A stretch of 26,335 bases of DNA from assembly GCA_944372745.1 (NCBI GenBank), contig CALWAB010000037.1:1-26335 (forward strand), written 5' to 3'. Below are positions 8,036-15,431 of this stretch, in pieces. The DNA is from an uncultured Clostridia bacterium. Lineage in GTDB: Bacteria; Bacillota; Clostridia; Christensenellales; UBA1242. Position numbers and translations under genes: made by a program. The notes under the pieces were generated by a model, which saw only the letters and a program-made list of their open reading frames with translations, did no database searches and was not told where the DNA came from. How positions within the stretch are numbered: the first letter of the stretch is position 1; the number at the start of each line of letters is the position of its first letter.

Positions 8036-8064
8036 TTGACATTTTCGTTTATTATTGATATACT
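8036..8064 (+). promoter_or_regulatory. Predicted sigma-A promoter of engB
   Basis: The -35 TTGACA (8036-8041), 17-bp spacer and -10 TATACT (8059-8064) are near consensus. The predicted start is about 8071, which rules out any translation start before it and supports ATG 8084. Confidence 0.85.
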
Positions 8065-8083
8065 TTTAAAGAATGAGGATTGT

Positions 8084-8887
8084 ATGAAGATAAACACAGC
8101 AGAATTCATTACTAGTATAGGAAATATAACAACTTATAAAGATTTTGATATGCCAGAGATAACATTCGTAGGGCGAAGTAATGTAGGTAAATCAAGTCTA
8201 ATTAACGCATTGACAAATTATAAAAAACTTGCCAAAACTAGCAGTTTGGCAGGAAGAACGCGTTTAGTTAATTTATTTTTAATAAATCAACGCTTTATTT
8301 TGGTTGATTTACCAGGATATGGTTATGCGAAGGCAGGGAAGAATGCACAAAAAGAGTGGCAAAGTTTGATTGAAGCGTACTTACAAAAATCAAATAAGCT
8401 TAAAATGGTATTTGTACTTGTTGATATTAGGTTGAAACCTTCTGATTTAGATAAACAAATGCTACAATACTTATATTATTATAATATGCCTTTTAAGGTA
8501 TTGGCTACAAAATCAGATAAATTAACAAAAAGTCAAATTAAACCGTATGTCCATCAAATTGCTATTGAGTTAGGCTTAGGTGATGCAGATATTATACCTG
8601 TTTCAGCACAGAGTAAATACGGATTGAATGAAGTTCTAGAATTTATGGATGATGTATTAGATTATGACAAATTAAAACCTAATACGAATTTATTAAAAAC
8701 CCCAAAGGGGAAAAGCGATAATTCTGCTAGAAAAAAAAGAAATGAAGATAAACAATTGCTAAAAATAAACAAAATAGATAAAATTAATTCTCACACTGAT
8801 AACAAAAAAAATTCTAAAATAGAAGATACAAAAAAAATAAAACATACACCTCGTTATATTTTAAAAAAGAGAAAGGGTAAAAAATGA
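8084..8887 (+). CDS. engB: Ribosome-biogenesis GTPase EngB/YsxC with Lys-rich C-terminal extension
   Basis: This is an essential TRAFAC GTPase needed for late assembly of the 50S subunit. ATG 8084 is chosen over an in-frame TTG at 8036 because that TTG lies inside the -35 box and GAGGA (8075-8079) precedes the ATG. The 267 residues include G1 GRSNVGKSS (30-38), the G2 region AGRTRLVN, G3 DLPGYGYA, G4 TKSD and G5 SAQS. EngB proteins usually end near 195-200 residues. This one continues with about 65 residues rich in Lys, Asn and Asp (KKRNEDKQLLKINKIDK, then LKKRKGKK at the end), probably disordered and RNA-binding. The stop overlaps the next start as ATGA, so the two genes are translationally coupled. 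Confidence 0.95.
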   Translation: MKINTAEFITSIGNITTYKDFDMPEITFVGRSNVGKSSLINALTNYKKLAKTSSLAGRTRLVNLFLINQRFILVDLPGYGYAKAGKNAQKEWQSLIEAYLQKSNKLKMVFVLVDIRLKPSDLDKQMLQYLYYYNMPFKVLATKSDKLTKSQIKPYVHQIAIELGLGDADIIPVSAQSKYGLNEVLEFMDDVLDYDKLKPNTNLLKTPKGKSDNSARKKRNEDKQLLKINKIDKINSHTDNKKNSKIEDTKKIKHTPRYILKKRKGKK

Positions 8888-9594
8888 AAATATATGCAAT
8901 AAGTGATTTACATTTATCTATTTCCACTCCTAAACCAATGGATATCTTCGGAGAAATATGGGAAAATTATACGGAAGAAATTGCAAAAGATTGGAATGAA
9001 AAGGTTACAGATGAAGATATTGTACTTTTGGCAGGAGATTTTTCTTGGGCAATGTATTTAGAAGATGCAGTGAAAGATTATGATTATTTATATAAACTAA
9101 AGGGGACAAAAGTTATGATAAGGGGGAATCATGACTATTGGTGGCAATCAATATCTGCAGTTAGGAAATCTAGCAAACCAGAAATTTATTTTTTACAAAA
9201 TGATAGCGTTAAATTTGGCAATGTAATAGTTTGTGGAACTCGAGGTTGGACAGTTCCAGAACGCAATAGAATGCAAAGCGATGAGGATTTAAAGATATAC
9301 AAAAGAGAACTGATTAGACTTGAACTTGCTTTACAAAGTGCTGTAAAGCGTAGACAGGAAGGGGACATTCTAATAGTTATGATTCATTATCCGCCATTTA
9401 ATAGCACTTTAGATGATAGCGATTTTACTAATTTGATGGAGAAGTATGGTGCTAATATTTGCGTATTTGGGCATTTGCATGGTAAAAAGACTAGATCTGT
9501 TATGGAATATAATAAAAAGGGAATACAATATTATTTAACGAGTTGCGATAAACTTGAAAACCACTTGAAATTTATTTGTGAAGGTAAAAATTAA
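8884..9594 (+). CDS. Calcineurin-like metallophosphoesterase
   Basis: This is a binuclear-metal phosphoesterase of 236 residues with the complete motif set: DLH (Asp8, His10), GDFSW, GNHDYWW, HYPP and GHLHG. It has no signal peptide, so it is cytoplasmic. It appears to belong to the stand-alone Firmicute group close to COG1768, whose substrates are not established, so no specific reaction is claimed. The ATG overlaps the engB stop by four bases (ATGA), placing it in the engB operon. A modest hairpin terminator follows. Confidence 0.9.
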   Translation: MKIYAISDLHLSISTPKPMDIFGEIWENYTEEIAKDWNEKVTDEDIVLLAGDFSWAMYLEDAVKDYDYLYKLKGTKVMIRGNHDYWWQSISAVRKSSKPEIYFLQNDSVKFGNVIVCGTRGWTVPERNRMQSDEDLKIYKRELIRLELALQSAVKRRQEGDILIVMIHYPPFNSTLDDSDFTNLMEKYGANICVFGHLHGKKTRSVMEYNKKGIQYYLTSCDKLENHLKFICEGKN

Positions 9595-9614
9595 TGATAA
9601 TTATTTAAAAAATT

Positions 9615-9643
9615 GGTGTGGAATAAATCCACATTATTTTTTT
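9615..9643 (+). terminator. Probable terminator of the engB operon
   Basis: TGTGGA (9617-9622) pairs with TCCACA (9628-9633) around an ATAAA loop. Two G-U pairs extend the stem, and a run of T (9637-9643) follows. The stem is short but its position fits. Confidence 0.6.
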
Positions 9644-9651
9644 AAATAAAA

Positions 9652-9667
9652 TGTTAAGCGCTTAACA
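9652..9667. repeat. 16-bp perfect palindrome, operator-like
   Basis: TGTTAAGCGCTTAACA reads identically on both strands. A central CG flanked by A/T half-sites is typical of LacI/GalR-family operators. It lies between the engB-operon terminator and the mraZ promoter, about 100 bp before the -35 box. Confidence 0.5.
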
Positions 9668-9740
9668 ATAAATTGGAAAATAATTTCTAAAAAAATGAAA
9701 TTTTAGCAAAATTTTTGTGGATTATCAACAAATTATTAAC

Positions 9741-9777
9741 AAAATGTGCAAAAATGTTCAAAAGTGGTTGATTGTGT
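9741..9777 (+). promoter_or_regulatory. Candidate MraZ operator: four 10-bp-spaced repeats
   Basis: AAAATGT (9741), AAAATGT (9751), AAAGTGG (9761) and the weaker ATTGTGT (9771) recur exactly every 10 bp. Known MraZ sites are direct repeats with 10-bp periodicity in front of mraZ (AAAGTGK-N3 in mollicutes, TGGGN-N5 in E. coli). The last two units overlap or abut the -35 box, consistent with repression by MraZ. Confidence 0.65.
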
Positions 9778-9796
9778 TTATTTTTTGTAGTATAAT
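9768..9796 (+). promoter_or_regulatory. Predicted mra/dcw operon promoter
   Basis: The -35 TTGATT (9768-9773), 17-bp spacer and perfect -10 TATAAT (9791-9796) put the start near 9803, with AAGGAGG at 9805-9811 right behind it. Confidence 0.85.
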
Positions 9797-9818
9797 ATCG
9801 GCAGAAGGAGGCGAATAG

Positions 9819-10250
9819 ATGTTATTGGGTACATACTTTTATTCTGTCGACGAGAAGGGTCGTATAAGAATGCCTCAGAAACTTAAGTCACAATTAGGCG
9901 AAAATTTTGTTGTGACAAAAGGTTCTAATGGTTGTCTTTTTGTCTTTTCACAAGATGAACTCAAAACTGCTATTTATGATAAATTAAAAGAATTACCTTT
10001 AACAGCTATAGAAGCACAAAAGCCTCTAAGAATGATAATGTCTTCTGCATTTGAAGTGCAGGAAGATAGTGCTGGTAGATTTATGTTGCCTAGTATATTG
10101 AGGGAGTTTGCAGGTATTGAAAAAAATATTGTAATCATTGGTGTTGGGGCTCGTTGTGAAATTTGGAGTGAAGAACGCTGGAATGAATATAATGAATCTT
10201 CAATGACTTTTGATGAAAGTTTTGCAAAACTTGGAGAATTTAACATTTAA
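9819..10250 (+). CDS. mraZ: Transcriptional regulator MraZ
   Basis: MraZ is a SpoVT/AbrB-fold DNA-binding protein that forms a ring and regulates its own dcw operon. At 143 residues it has normal length. Both characteristic DxxxR motifs are present, one in each repeat: DEKGR (about 11-15) and DSAGR (about 78-82), each followed by the expected hydrophobic stretch (IRMPQKL; FMLPSIL). The strong ribosome site AAGGAGG lies seven bases before ATG. It is the first gene of the cluster, and its promoter is overlapped by 10-bp repeats that resemble MraZ boxes, so autoregulation is likely. rsmH follows after 17 bp. Confidence 0.97.
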   Translation: MLLGTYFYSVDEKGRIRMPQKLKSQLGENFVVTKGSNGCLFVFSQDELKTAIYDKLKELPLTAIEAQKPLRMIMSSAFEVQEDSAGRFMLPSILREFAGIEKNIVIIGVGARCEIWSEERWNEYNESSMTFDESFAKLGEFNI

Positions 10251-10267
10251 ATTGAAGGGGGTTTATA

Positions 10268-11194
10268 ATGTTTCAACATAAGTCAGTTATGTTAGATGAA
10301 GTAATTGAGCATTTAAATATTAAACCTAATGGCATTTATGTCGATTGTACTGCGGGGGGAGGGGGGCATAGTTTAGAAATACTAAGGAAACTTAAAGAAG
10401 GTATTTTAATTGCTATTGACAAAGACAAAGATGCTATAAATGAATGTAAAAGAAAATTTGATAAATTTTCTAATGTATATTTGGTACACGACGATTTTCA
10501 TAATATTGTAAATATAATACATAATTTAAACATAGATAAAGTAGATGGGATATTGGCTGATTTAGGAGTGTCGAGCTTTCAAATTGATACGCAAGAAAGA
10601 GGTTTTTCTTATCGGTTTGATGCCCCTTTAGATATGCGTATGAATCAAGAACAGAGTTTGACGGCTTATGATATAGTCAATAATTATACTGAAGATGAAT
10701 TAGCGGACATTATGTTTAAATATGGGGAAGAAAAATTTGCTAGAAAAATTGCGAAGGCAATAATTGAACATAGGAAAAATAAAAATATTGAAACGACTTT
10801 GGAGTTAGTGAATATTGTAGAAAGCGTACTACCAGCAAAAGTTAAATATGAAAAAGGGCATAGTTGCAAAAGAGTCTTTCAAGCATTGAGAATTGTAGTA
10901 AACAATGAGATTGATGACTTAAAACGAACTATTGAGGATATGGTCAATTGTTTAGCACCTAGTGGTAGATTATGTATTTTGACATTTCATTCAATTGAAG
11001 ATAGAATAGTAAAAGATACATTTAAAGAACTTGCAACCGATTGTATTTGTCCAAAAGAATTGCCAGTATGTATTTGTAATCATCATCGTACAATAAATAT
11101 TATTAATAAAAAACCTATTATAGCTACAGAAAAAGAGCTGAAAGAAAATAGTCGATCAGCAAGTGCTAAGTTGAGAGTGGCAGAAAAAGTCTAA
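10268..11194 (+). CDS. rsmH: 16S rRNA (cytosine1402-N4)-methyltransferase RsmH
   Basis: RsmH uses S-adenosylmethionine to methylate N4 of C1402 in the decoding centre of 16S rRNA. The 308 residues begin with the family-typical HKSVMLDEVIEHL, followed by the SAM-binding DCTAGGGGHS (26-35), the motif GILADLGVSSFQID, RGFSYRFDAPLDMRM, and near the end LCILTFHSIEDRIVK. The ribosome site AGGGGG is close to the ATG. As usual it sits between mraZ and ftsL. A short 42-bp gap with the next ribosome site follows. Confidence 0.97.
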   Translation: MFQHKSVMLDEVIEHLNIKPNGIYVDCTAGGGGHSLEILRKLKEGILIAIDKDKDAINECKRKFDKFSNVYLVHDDFHNIVNIIHNLNIDKVDGILADLGVSSFQIDTQERGFSYRFDAPLDMRMNQEQSLTAYDIVNNYTEDELADIMFKYGEEKFARKIAKAIIEHRKNKNIETTLELVNIVESVLPAKVKYEKGHSCKRVFQALRIVVNNEIDDLKRTIEDMVNCLAPSGRLCILTFHSIEDRIVKDTFKELATDCICPKELPVCICNHHRTINIINKKPIIATEKELKENSRSASAKLRVAEKV

Positions 11195-11236
11195 CTAGCA
11201 TTTGTTCTAAAAATAAAACAAAAGGAGTATAATGTT

Positions 11237-11959
11237 ATGTCAAATATCAAAACATCAGTAGAAACACAAGTAGAGACAGAAGTACAAAAAAAAGACGCTA
11301 AGAAGATTTTGTTTGATTGGGCAGATGTAGAAGATGAAAAAAGTATATCAGATATTTCTAAAAATCAGTTGAATGAATTTTCAACTGCTCATGAAACGGA
11401 TAAGTTAAAGAAAATTTACGATAATTATGACCTTGTTAGTTATGTGAAAGATACTGGTACTAAAGACGAAAAATTGGTACAACAATCACAAAAAATTGAA
11501 AAAGAATTTCAGCAAGTTGCACAGTCTGCTTCTGCACCAGCTACTGCTAGAATAGAATTTCAAAGACTAAGTACCCCTAAGGTAGCTGCAAAGAAGGATG
11601 TAAAAGCGAAACTTAATTTCCGTGGTAAATTAATGGTATTTGGTTATTCCGCTGTTATGGTAGTTTTGGGATTTTTGGCAATTTTCAATATTGTCCAAAT
11701 AAATAGTTTATCTACGCAAAATGCCCAAATTCAAAGTCAAATTACTCAAAGCGAAAACACATTAAATGACTTATATGAAACTTATAGAAATTTAAATAAT
11801 GAAAATAGAATATCAGAAATAGTAGATGATAGAAATATGATAAAAATAGAGTCATCAAGTAATACTAATATTACTTTACGCGACCCTAAAGAATATACAA
11901 AGGAAAGCAATTGGTTCGATAAATTATGTAATTTTTTCAGCAGTTTATTTGGAGGCTGA
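11237..11959 (+). CDS. ftsL: FtsL-like cell-division protein with long cytoplasmic N-terminus
   Basis: By position (rsmH, this gene, then a class B PBP) and architecture this is FtsL, a bitopic scaffold linking DivIC/DivIB with FtsW and its PBP at the septum. Sequence identity alone would not show it. The 240 residues comprise a hydrophilic cytoplasmic region of about 130 residues, one transmembrane segment at about 132-153 (KLMVFGYSAVMVVLGFL), an extracytoplasmic heptad-rich helix (INSLSTQNAQIQSQI), and a C-terminal amphipathic end (WFDKLCNFFSSLFGG). Typical FtsL is nearer 100-120 residues, so the N-terminal extension is unusual. AAAGGAG ends nine bases before the ATG. A competing out-of-frame ATG at 11232 lies closer to it. 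The stop is one base before the PBP start. Confidence 0.8.
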   Translation: MSNIKTSVETQVETEVQKKDAKKILFDWADVEDEKSISDISKNQLNEFSTAHETDKLKKIYDNYDLVSYVKDTGTKDEKLVQQSQKIEKEFQQVAQSASAPATARIEFQRLSTPKVAAKKDVKAKLNFRGKLMVFGYSAVMVVLGFLAIFNIVQINSLSTQNAQIQSQITQSENTLNDLYETYRNLNNENRISEIVDDRNMIKIESSSNTNITLRDPKEYTKESNWFDKLCNFFSSLFGG

Positions 11960-11960
11960 T

Positions 11961-13865
11961 ATGAAAACAACCTTTTCTTTGTTGTCAATTCACAAAAGGC
12001 TTTTGACTGCATTGGTAGTAATAGCCTTTATTTTTTTGGCATTATTTGCAAGATTGTTTTTTGTGCAAATAATAAATGGGCAAAAATACAGTGCTAGAGC
12101 GGTAGACCAATGGACGCGAGATTTACCTTTAGAGGCAAAACGCGGTAATATCTATGATAGAAATGGAACTGCTTTAGCAGTTAGTCGTACTACATATAAT
12201 GTTTATGTGCGTCCTAATGCAGTTGAAGATGCTAGTTATGTAGCCAAAGTACTTTCTAATGTGCTTGAGATAACATTTGAAAAAGCATATATGCTATCTA
12301 GTACCAAAGGCGTATCTGAAGCTCTTGTTATGCTACAAGCTACACAAGAGCAAATGCAAGCTATCGTAGATGCAAATGCACAAGGCGTTTATTTTTCACA
12401 AAATAATGAAAGATATTATCCTTATGGCGACTTACTTACTCAAGTACTAGGATATTTAAGTATTGATAATCAAGGACAGTCTGGACTTGAGGCATTTTAT
12501 GATTATTATTTAAAAGGAATAAATGGAAAAGCATTGACTGAAGGGGATTTAATTGGCCGAGAATTAGATGATAATTTAGTGCAATATTTGCCAAGCATTG
12601 ATGGGAATTCATTATATACTTCTATAGATTTAAGTCTACAAGTTGCATTGGAAAATGTACTGGATGTAATAATGGAAGAGCAACAAGCAAAAGGGGCTTA
12701 TGGGATATTAATGAACCCTAATACTGGGGAAATTCTTGCAATGAGCAATAAACCTAGTTTTGACTTAAATAATTTGCCAAGAGATGACTTAACTACTATG
12801 CTTGAACAATCGAAAAATAAAACAATAGTAGATGTATATGAACCTGGTTCTACTTTTAAAATTTTAACAATGGCGGCTGCACTTGAAGAAGGTATAACGA
12901 CAGAAAATGAAGTTTTTTATGACCCAGGTTACAGAATTATAGACGGTGAAAGAATTAAGTGTTGGAGAACTATAGGACATGGTAGTCAAACATTGACAGA
13001 AGGTTTTTGCAATTCGTGTAACTCAGTATTTATGGATTTAGCTCTTAGATTAGGCACAGACACATTTTACCAATATCTCGAAAAATTTGGAATAAATGCA
13101 CAAACCAATATAGACTTTTTAGGCGAAAGCAGTGGCATCTTAATGCCTAAGGGACAAATAAAAAATGTTGATTTAGCAAGAATTGGCTTTGGTCATGCTG
13201 TCGCAGTGACAATGATAGGGTTATTAACGGCGGTATCAAGTATCATAAATGGTGGTATGTCAATCACGCCTAGTTTTGTTAATTCTATTGTTTCATCAAA
13301 TGGTCAAACAATTAACTTAAAAAATAATGCTTCTAAGAGAGTTATTAGTGAAAGTACTAGTGCTAGAATTAGGACTATGATGAGTCAAGCTGTCAATAAA
13401 CAAGAAATAAGAAGTTTTGTACCTGGTTATGATATTGGTGGAAAAACTGGTACAGCACAAAAATATGAAAATGGTAGTATAGCTAATGGCAAATATGTAT
13501 CTAGTTTTATAGGTATATATCCAGCAGAAAAGCCAGAATATATTTTACTTATAGCCGTCGATGAACCTAGTGCTGGAGCATATTATGGAAGCCTTGTGGC
13601 AGCACCTTACGGTAAAATGTTTTTTGAAAATATGTTTAACATATTAAATATTCCCCCACAAGATTTGGAGGAAGATTTAGAGAAGATGGAAAAAAATATC
13701 ACCGTGCCTAATTTAATTGGTAAGGGTCTAGCAACCGCAGTGGCAGAACTTATAGAAAAAGGACTTCAATACGAGATACAAGGCGAGGGAGAAATAGTCA
13801 AAGCTCAATTATTACCAGCAGGTAGTTTAACATATAAAGATGATATTGTTTTGTTAATAACATAA
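11961..13865 (+). CDS. Class B penicillin-binding protein with PASTA domain (FtsI/SpoVD type)
   Basis: This is a septal peptidoglycan DD-transpeptidase of 634 residues. A short cytoplasmic N-terminus and a transmembrane anchor (about 13-36) precede the dimerisation region with RGNIYDRNG. The transpeptidase domain has SxxK at Ser297-Lys300 (PGSTFK), SxN at Ser352-Asn354 (SCN) and KTG at 495-497 (GKTGTAQK). A single PASTA domain (TVPNLIGKG onward, about 577-634) ends the protein, as in SpoVD and some Firmicute division PBPs. The sequence cannot decide between vegetative FtsI/PBP2B and sporulation SpoVD. Start ATG 11961 is chosen with GGAGG at 11951-11955; an in-frame TTG at 11949 overlaps the ftsL end and has no ribosome site. 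It probably works with the FtsW encoded downstream. Confidence 0.95.
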   Translation: MKTTFSLLSIHKRLLTALVVIAFIFLALFARLFFVQIINGQKYSARAVDQWTRDLPLEAKRGNIYDRNGTALAVSRTTYNVYVRPNAVEDASYVAKVLSNVLEITFEKAYMLSSTKGVSEALVMLQATQEQMQAIVDANAQGVYFSQNNERYYPYGDLLTQVLGYLSIDNQGQSGLEAFYDYYLKGINGKALTEGDLIGRELDDNLVQYLPSIDGNSLYTSIDLSLQVALENVLDVIMEEQQAKGAYGILMNPNTGEILAMSNKPSFDLNNLPRDDLTTMLEQSKNKTIVDVYEPGSTFKILTMAAALEEGITTENEVFYDPGYRIIDGERIKCWRTIGHGSQTLTEGFCNSCNSVFMDLALRLGTDTFYQYLEKFGINAQTNIDFLGESSGILMPKGQIKNVDLARIGFGHAVAVTMIGLLTAVSSIINGGMSITPSFVNSIVSSNGQTINLKNNASKRVISESTSARIRTMMSQAVNKQEIRSFVPGYDIGGKTGTAQKYENGSIANGKYVSSFIGIYPAEKPEYILLIAVDEPSAGAYYGSLVAAPYGKMFFENMFNILNIPPQDLEEDLEKMEKNITVPNLIGKGLATAVAELIEKGLQYEIQGEGEIVKAQLLPAGSLTYKDDIVLLIT

Positions 13866-13900
13866 AAATAGAGCATATATATTATTATAAAGGAGTTATA

Positions 13901-15373
13901 ATGAAAATAGAAAAAATTTTAGAAGCTATAGAATTAAAAAATGTTGTGGGATTGAATGAACAAGATATTAGTAGCGTTAGCTTTAAAAATGACGAGAATT
14001 GTGACCTTTTTATAAGTCTTAAGACTGATTATCAAGAATGTTTAAATGATGTAAAAAAAGCACTACAATTAAATCCAAAAGTGGTTGTCACTCAAAATAA
14101 TTTAGATATTGATATTCCTAATGTTACGGTCAGAGATATTAGGTCAGCGATGTCCTTAATGGCATGTAATTTTTATGATAATCCGTCAAAGAAGATGAAG
14201 GTTATAGGCGTTACGGGAACTAATGGCAAAACAACATCTACTTATATATTAAAATCAATTTTAGAAAAAGCGGGTTACAAAGTAGGACTTATAGGTACTA
14301 ATTGCAACATAATAGATCACGAAATAGTGCCTTCTCATTTGACAACACCTGATCCTTTTGAACTACAACAACTAATGAGACAAATGTATGAAAGTGGTTG
14401 TGATTATGTCGTTATGGAAGTTTCGGCACACGCTCTTTATTTTCGTAAAGTTGATGGCATATATTTTGAAAGTTCAATTTTTACTAATTTAACTCAAGAC
14501 CATTTAGACTTTTTTGATTCTATGCAGTCATATGCTCAAGCCAAGTCACAGTTATTTAAAAAAAATAAAACTAAATTAGCTGTTTTTAATGTGGATGATG
14601 AATTCGGGCATATTTTTGCTAGATATTGTAACTGTGAAAGAGTAATTAGTTATGCTTTAGACAATCCTTCTGATGTTTTCGCTGTAAATGTTAATGTAAA
14701 TTTACATGGAAGTAAATTTTTTGTAAACGCAATGGATGATATAAGTGAAATGTATTTTAAAATCGGTGGAAAATACAATGTTTACAATGTTTTAGATTGT
14801 GTGGCTTGTTGTAGGGCACTTGGTATTGACTTAGAAGTAATAAAAGATGGTGTAGAGGCAGTAGAAGGAGTAGAAGGTCGCTATAATACTTATAAAAGTA
14901 TCAAAGGTTATAATGTAGTCATAGATTATGCTCATACACCTGACGGTCTAGAAAATTTATTAAAAAGCGTTAAAGAATTAACACCCAATAGACTTATTGC
15001 TGTATTTGGTTGTGGGGGTAATAGGGATGTGACAAAAAGGCCTATTATGGGTAAAATATCTGGTCAAATAGCCAACATTTCTATATTAACTAGTGATAAT
15101 CCTCGTTTTGAGGACCCCAATAGTATAATTGATGCTATAGAGTGTGGGATCAAACCTATTACTTCTAATTATATTAAAATTGAAAATCGTAAGAACGCAA
15201 TTGAGTATGCTACTAAAATAGCAAAAAGTGGTGATGTGATAGTTATAGCTGGTAAAGGACAGGAAACTTATCAAGATATCAAGGGAGTTAAACACCATTT
15301 TTCGGATAAAGAAGTAGTGCAAGACCTTTTTGATGAGGAGCGTAGTCGAAGTGAATTACAACTACAAATGTAA
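13901..15373 (+). CDS. murE: UDP-MurNAc-L-Ala-D-Glu: meso-diaminopimelate ligase MurE
   Basis: MurE is the cytoplasmic ATP-dependent ligase adding the third residue of the peptidoglycan stem. The 490 residues show the Mur ligase layout: an N-terminal UDP-binding domain (less conserved), ATP-binding GVTGTNGKTTS (103-113), SHLTTPDP, EVSAHAL, NLTQDHLDFFDS, and a C-terminal domain with VIDYAHTPDGL. The motif DNPR (399-402, in TSDNPRFEDP) marks meso-diaminopimelate rather than L-lysine specificity. AAGGAG precedes the ATG at suitable spacing. It lies 35 bp after the PBP. In many clostridia murF would follow here; instead mraY follows after 58 bp. Confidence 0.96.
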   Translation: MKIEKILEAIELKNVVGLNEQDISSVSFKNDENCDLFISLKTDYQECLNDVKKALQLNPKVVVTQNNLDIDIPNVTVRDIRSAMSLMACNFYDNPSKKMKVIGVTGTNGKTTSTYILKSILEKAGYKVGLIGTNCNIIDHEIVPSHLTTPDPFELQQLMRQMYESGCDYVVMEVSAHALYFRKVDGIYFESSIFTNLTQDHLDFFDSMQSYAQAKSQLFKKNKTKLAVFNVDDEFGHIFARYCNCERVISYALDNPSDVFAVNVNVNLHGSKFFVNAMDDISEMYFKIGGKYNVYNVLDCVACCRALGIDLEVIKDGVEAVEGVEGRYNTYKSIKGYNVVIDYAHTPDGLENLLKSVKELTPNRLIAVFGCGGNRDVTKRPIMGKISGQIANISILTSDNPRFEDPNSIIDAIECGIKPITSNYIKIENRKNAIEYATKIAKSGDVIVIAGKGQETYQDIKGVKHHFSDKEVVQDLFDEERSRSELQLQM

Positions 15374-15431
15374 AATAATAAGTATATAAATATTTTATAA
15401 TGGATTTGCATATATTAACTTAGGTGAATTT

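Noticed and set aside
8036..8083. EngB start at TTG 8036
   Set aside because: That TTG is part of the -35 box of a near-consensus promoter, so it precedes the transcript start.
9741..9790. CRISPR-like or tandem-repeat array before mraZ
   Set aside because: Units are only 10 bp with no spacers; the position and unit sequence fit MraZ sites better.
11949..11960. PBP start at TTG 11949
   Set aside because: It lacks a ribosome site and overlaps the GGAGG serving ATG 11961.
15396..15401. TATAAT before mraY as an internal promoter
   Set aside because: No -35 at 16-18 bp and no extended -10; common by chance in this A/T-rich DNA.
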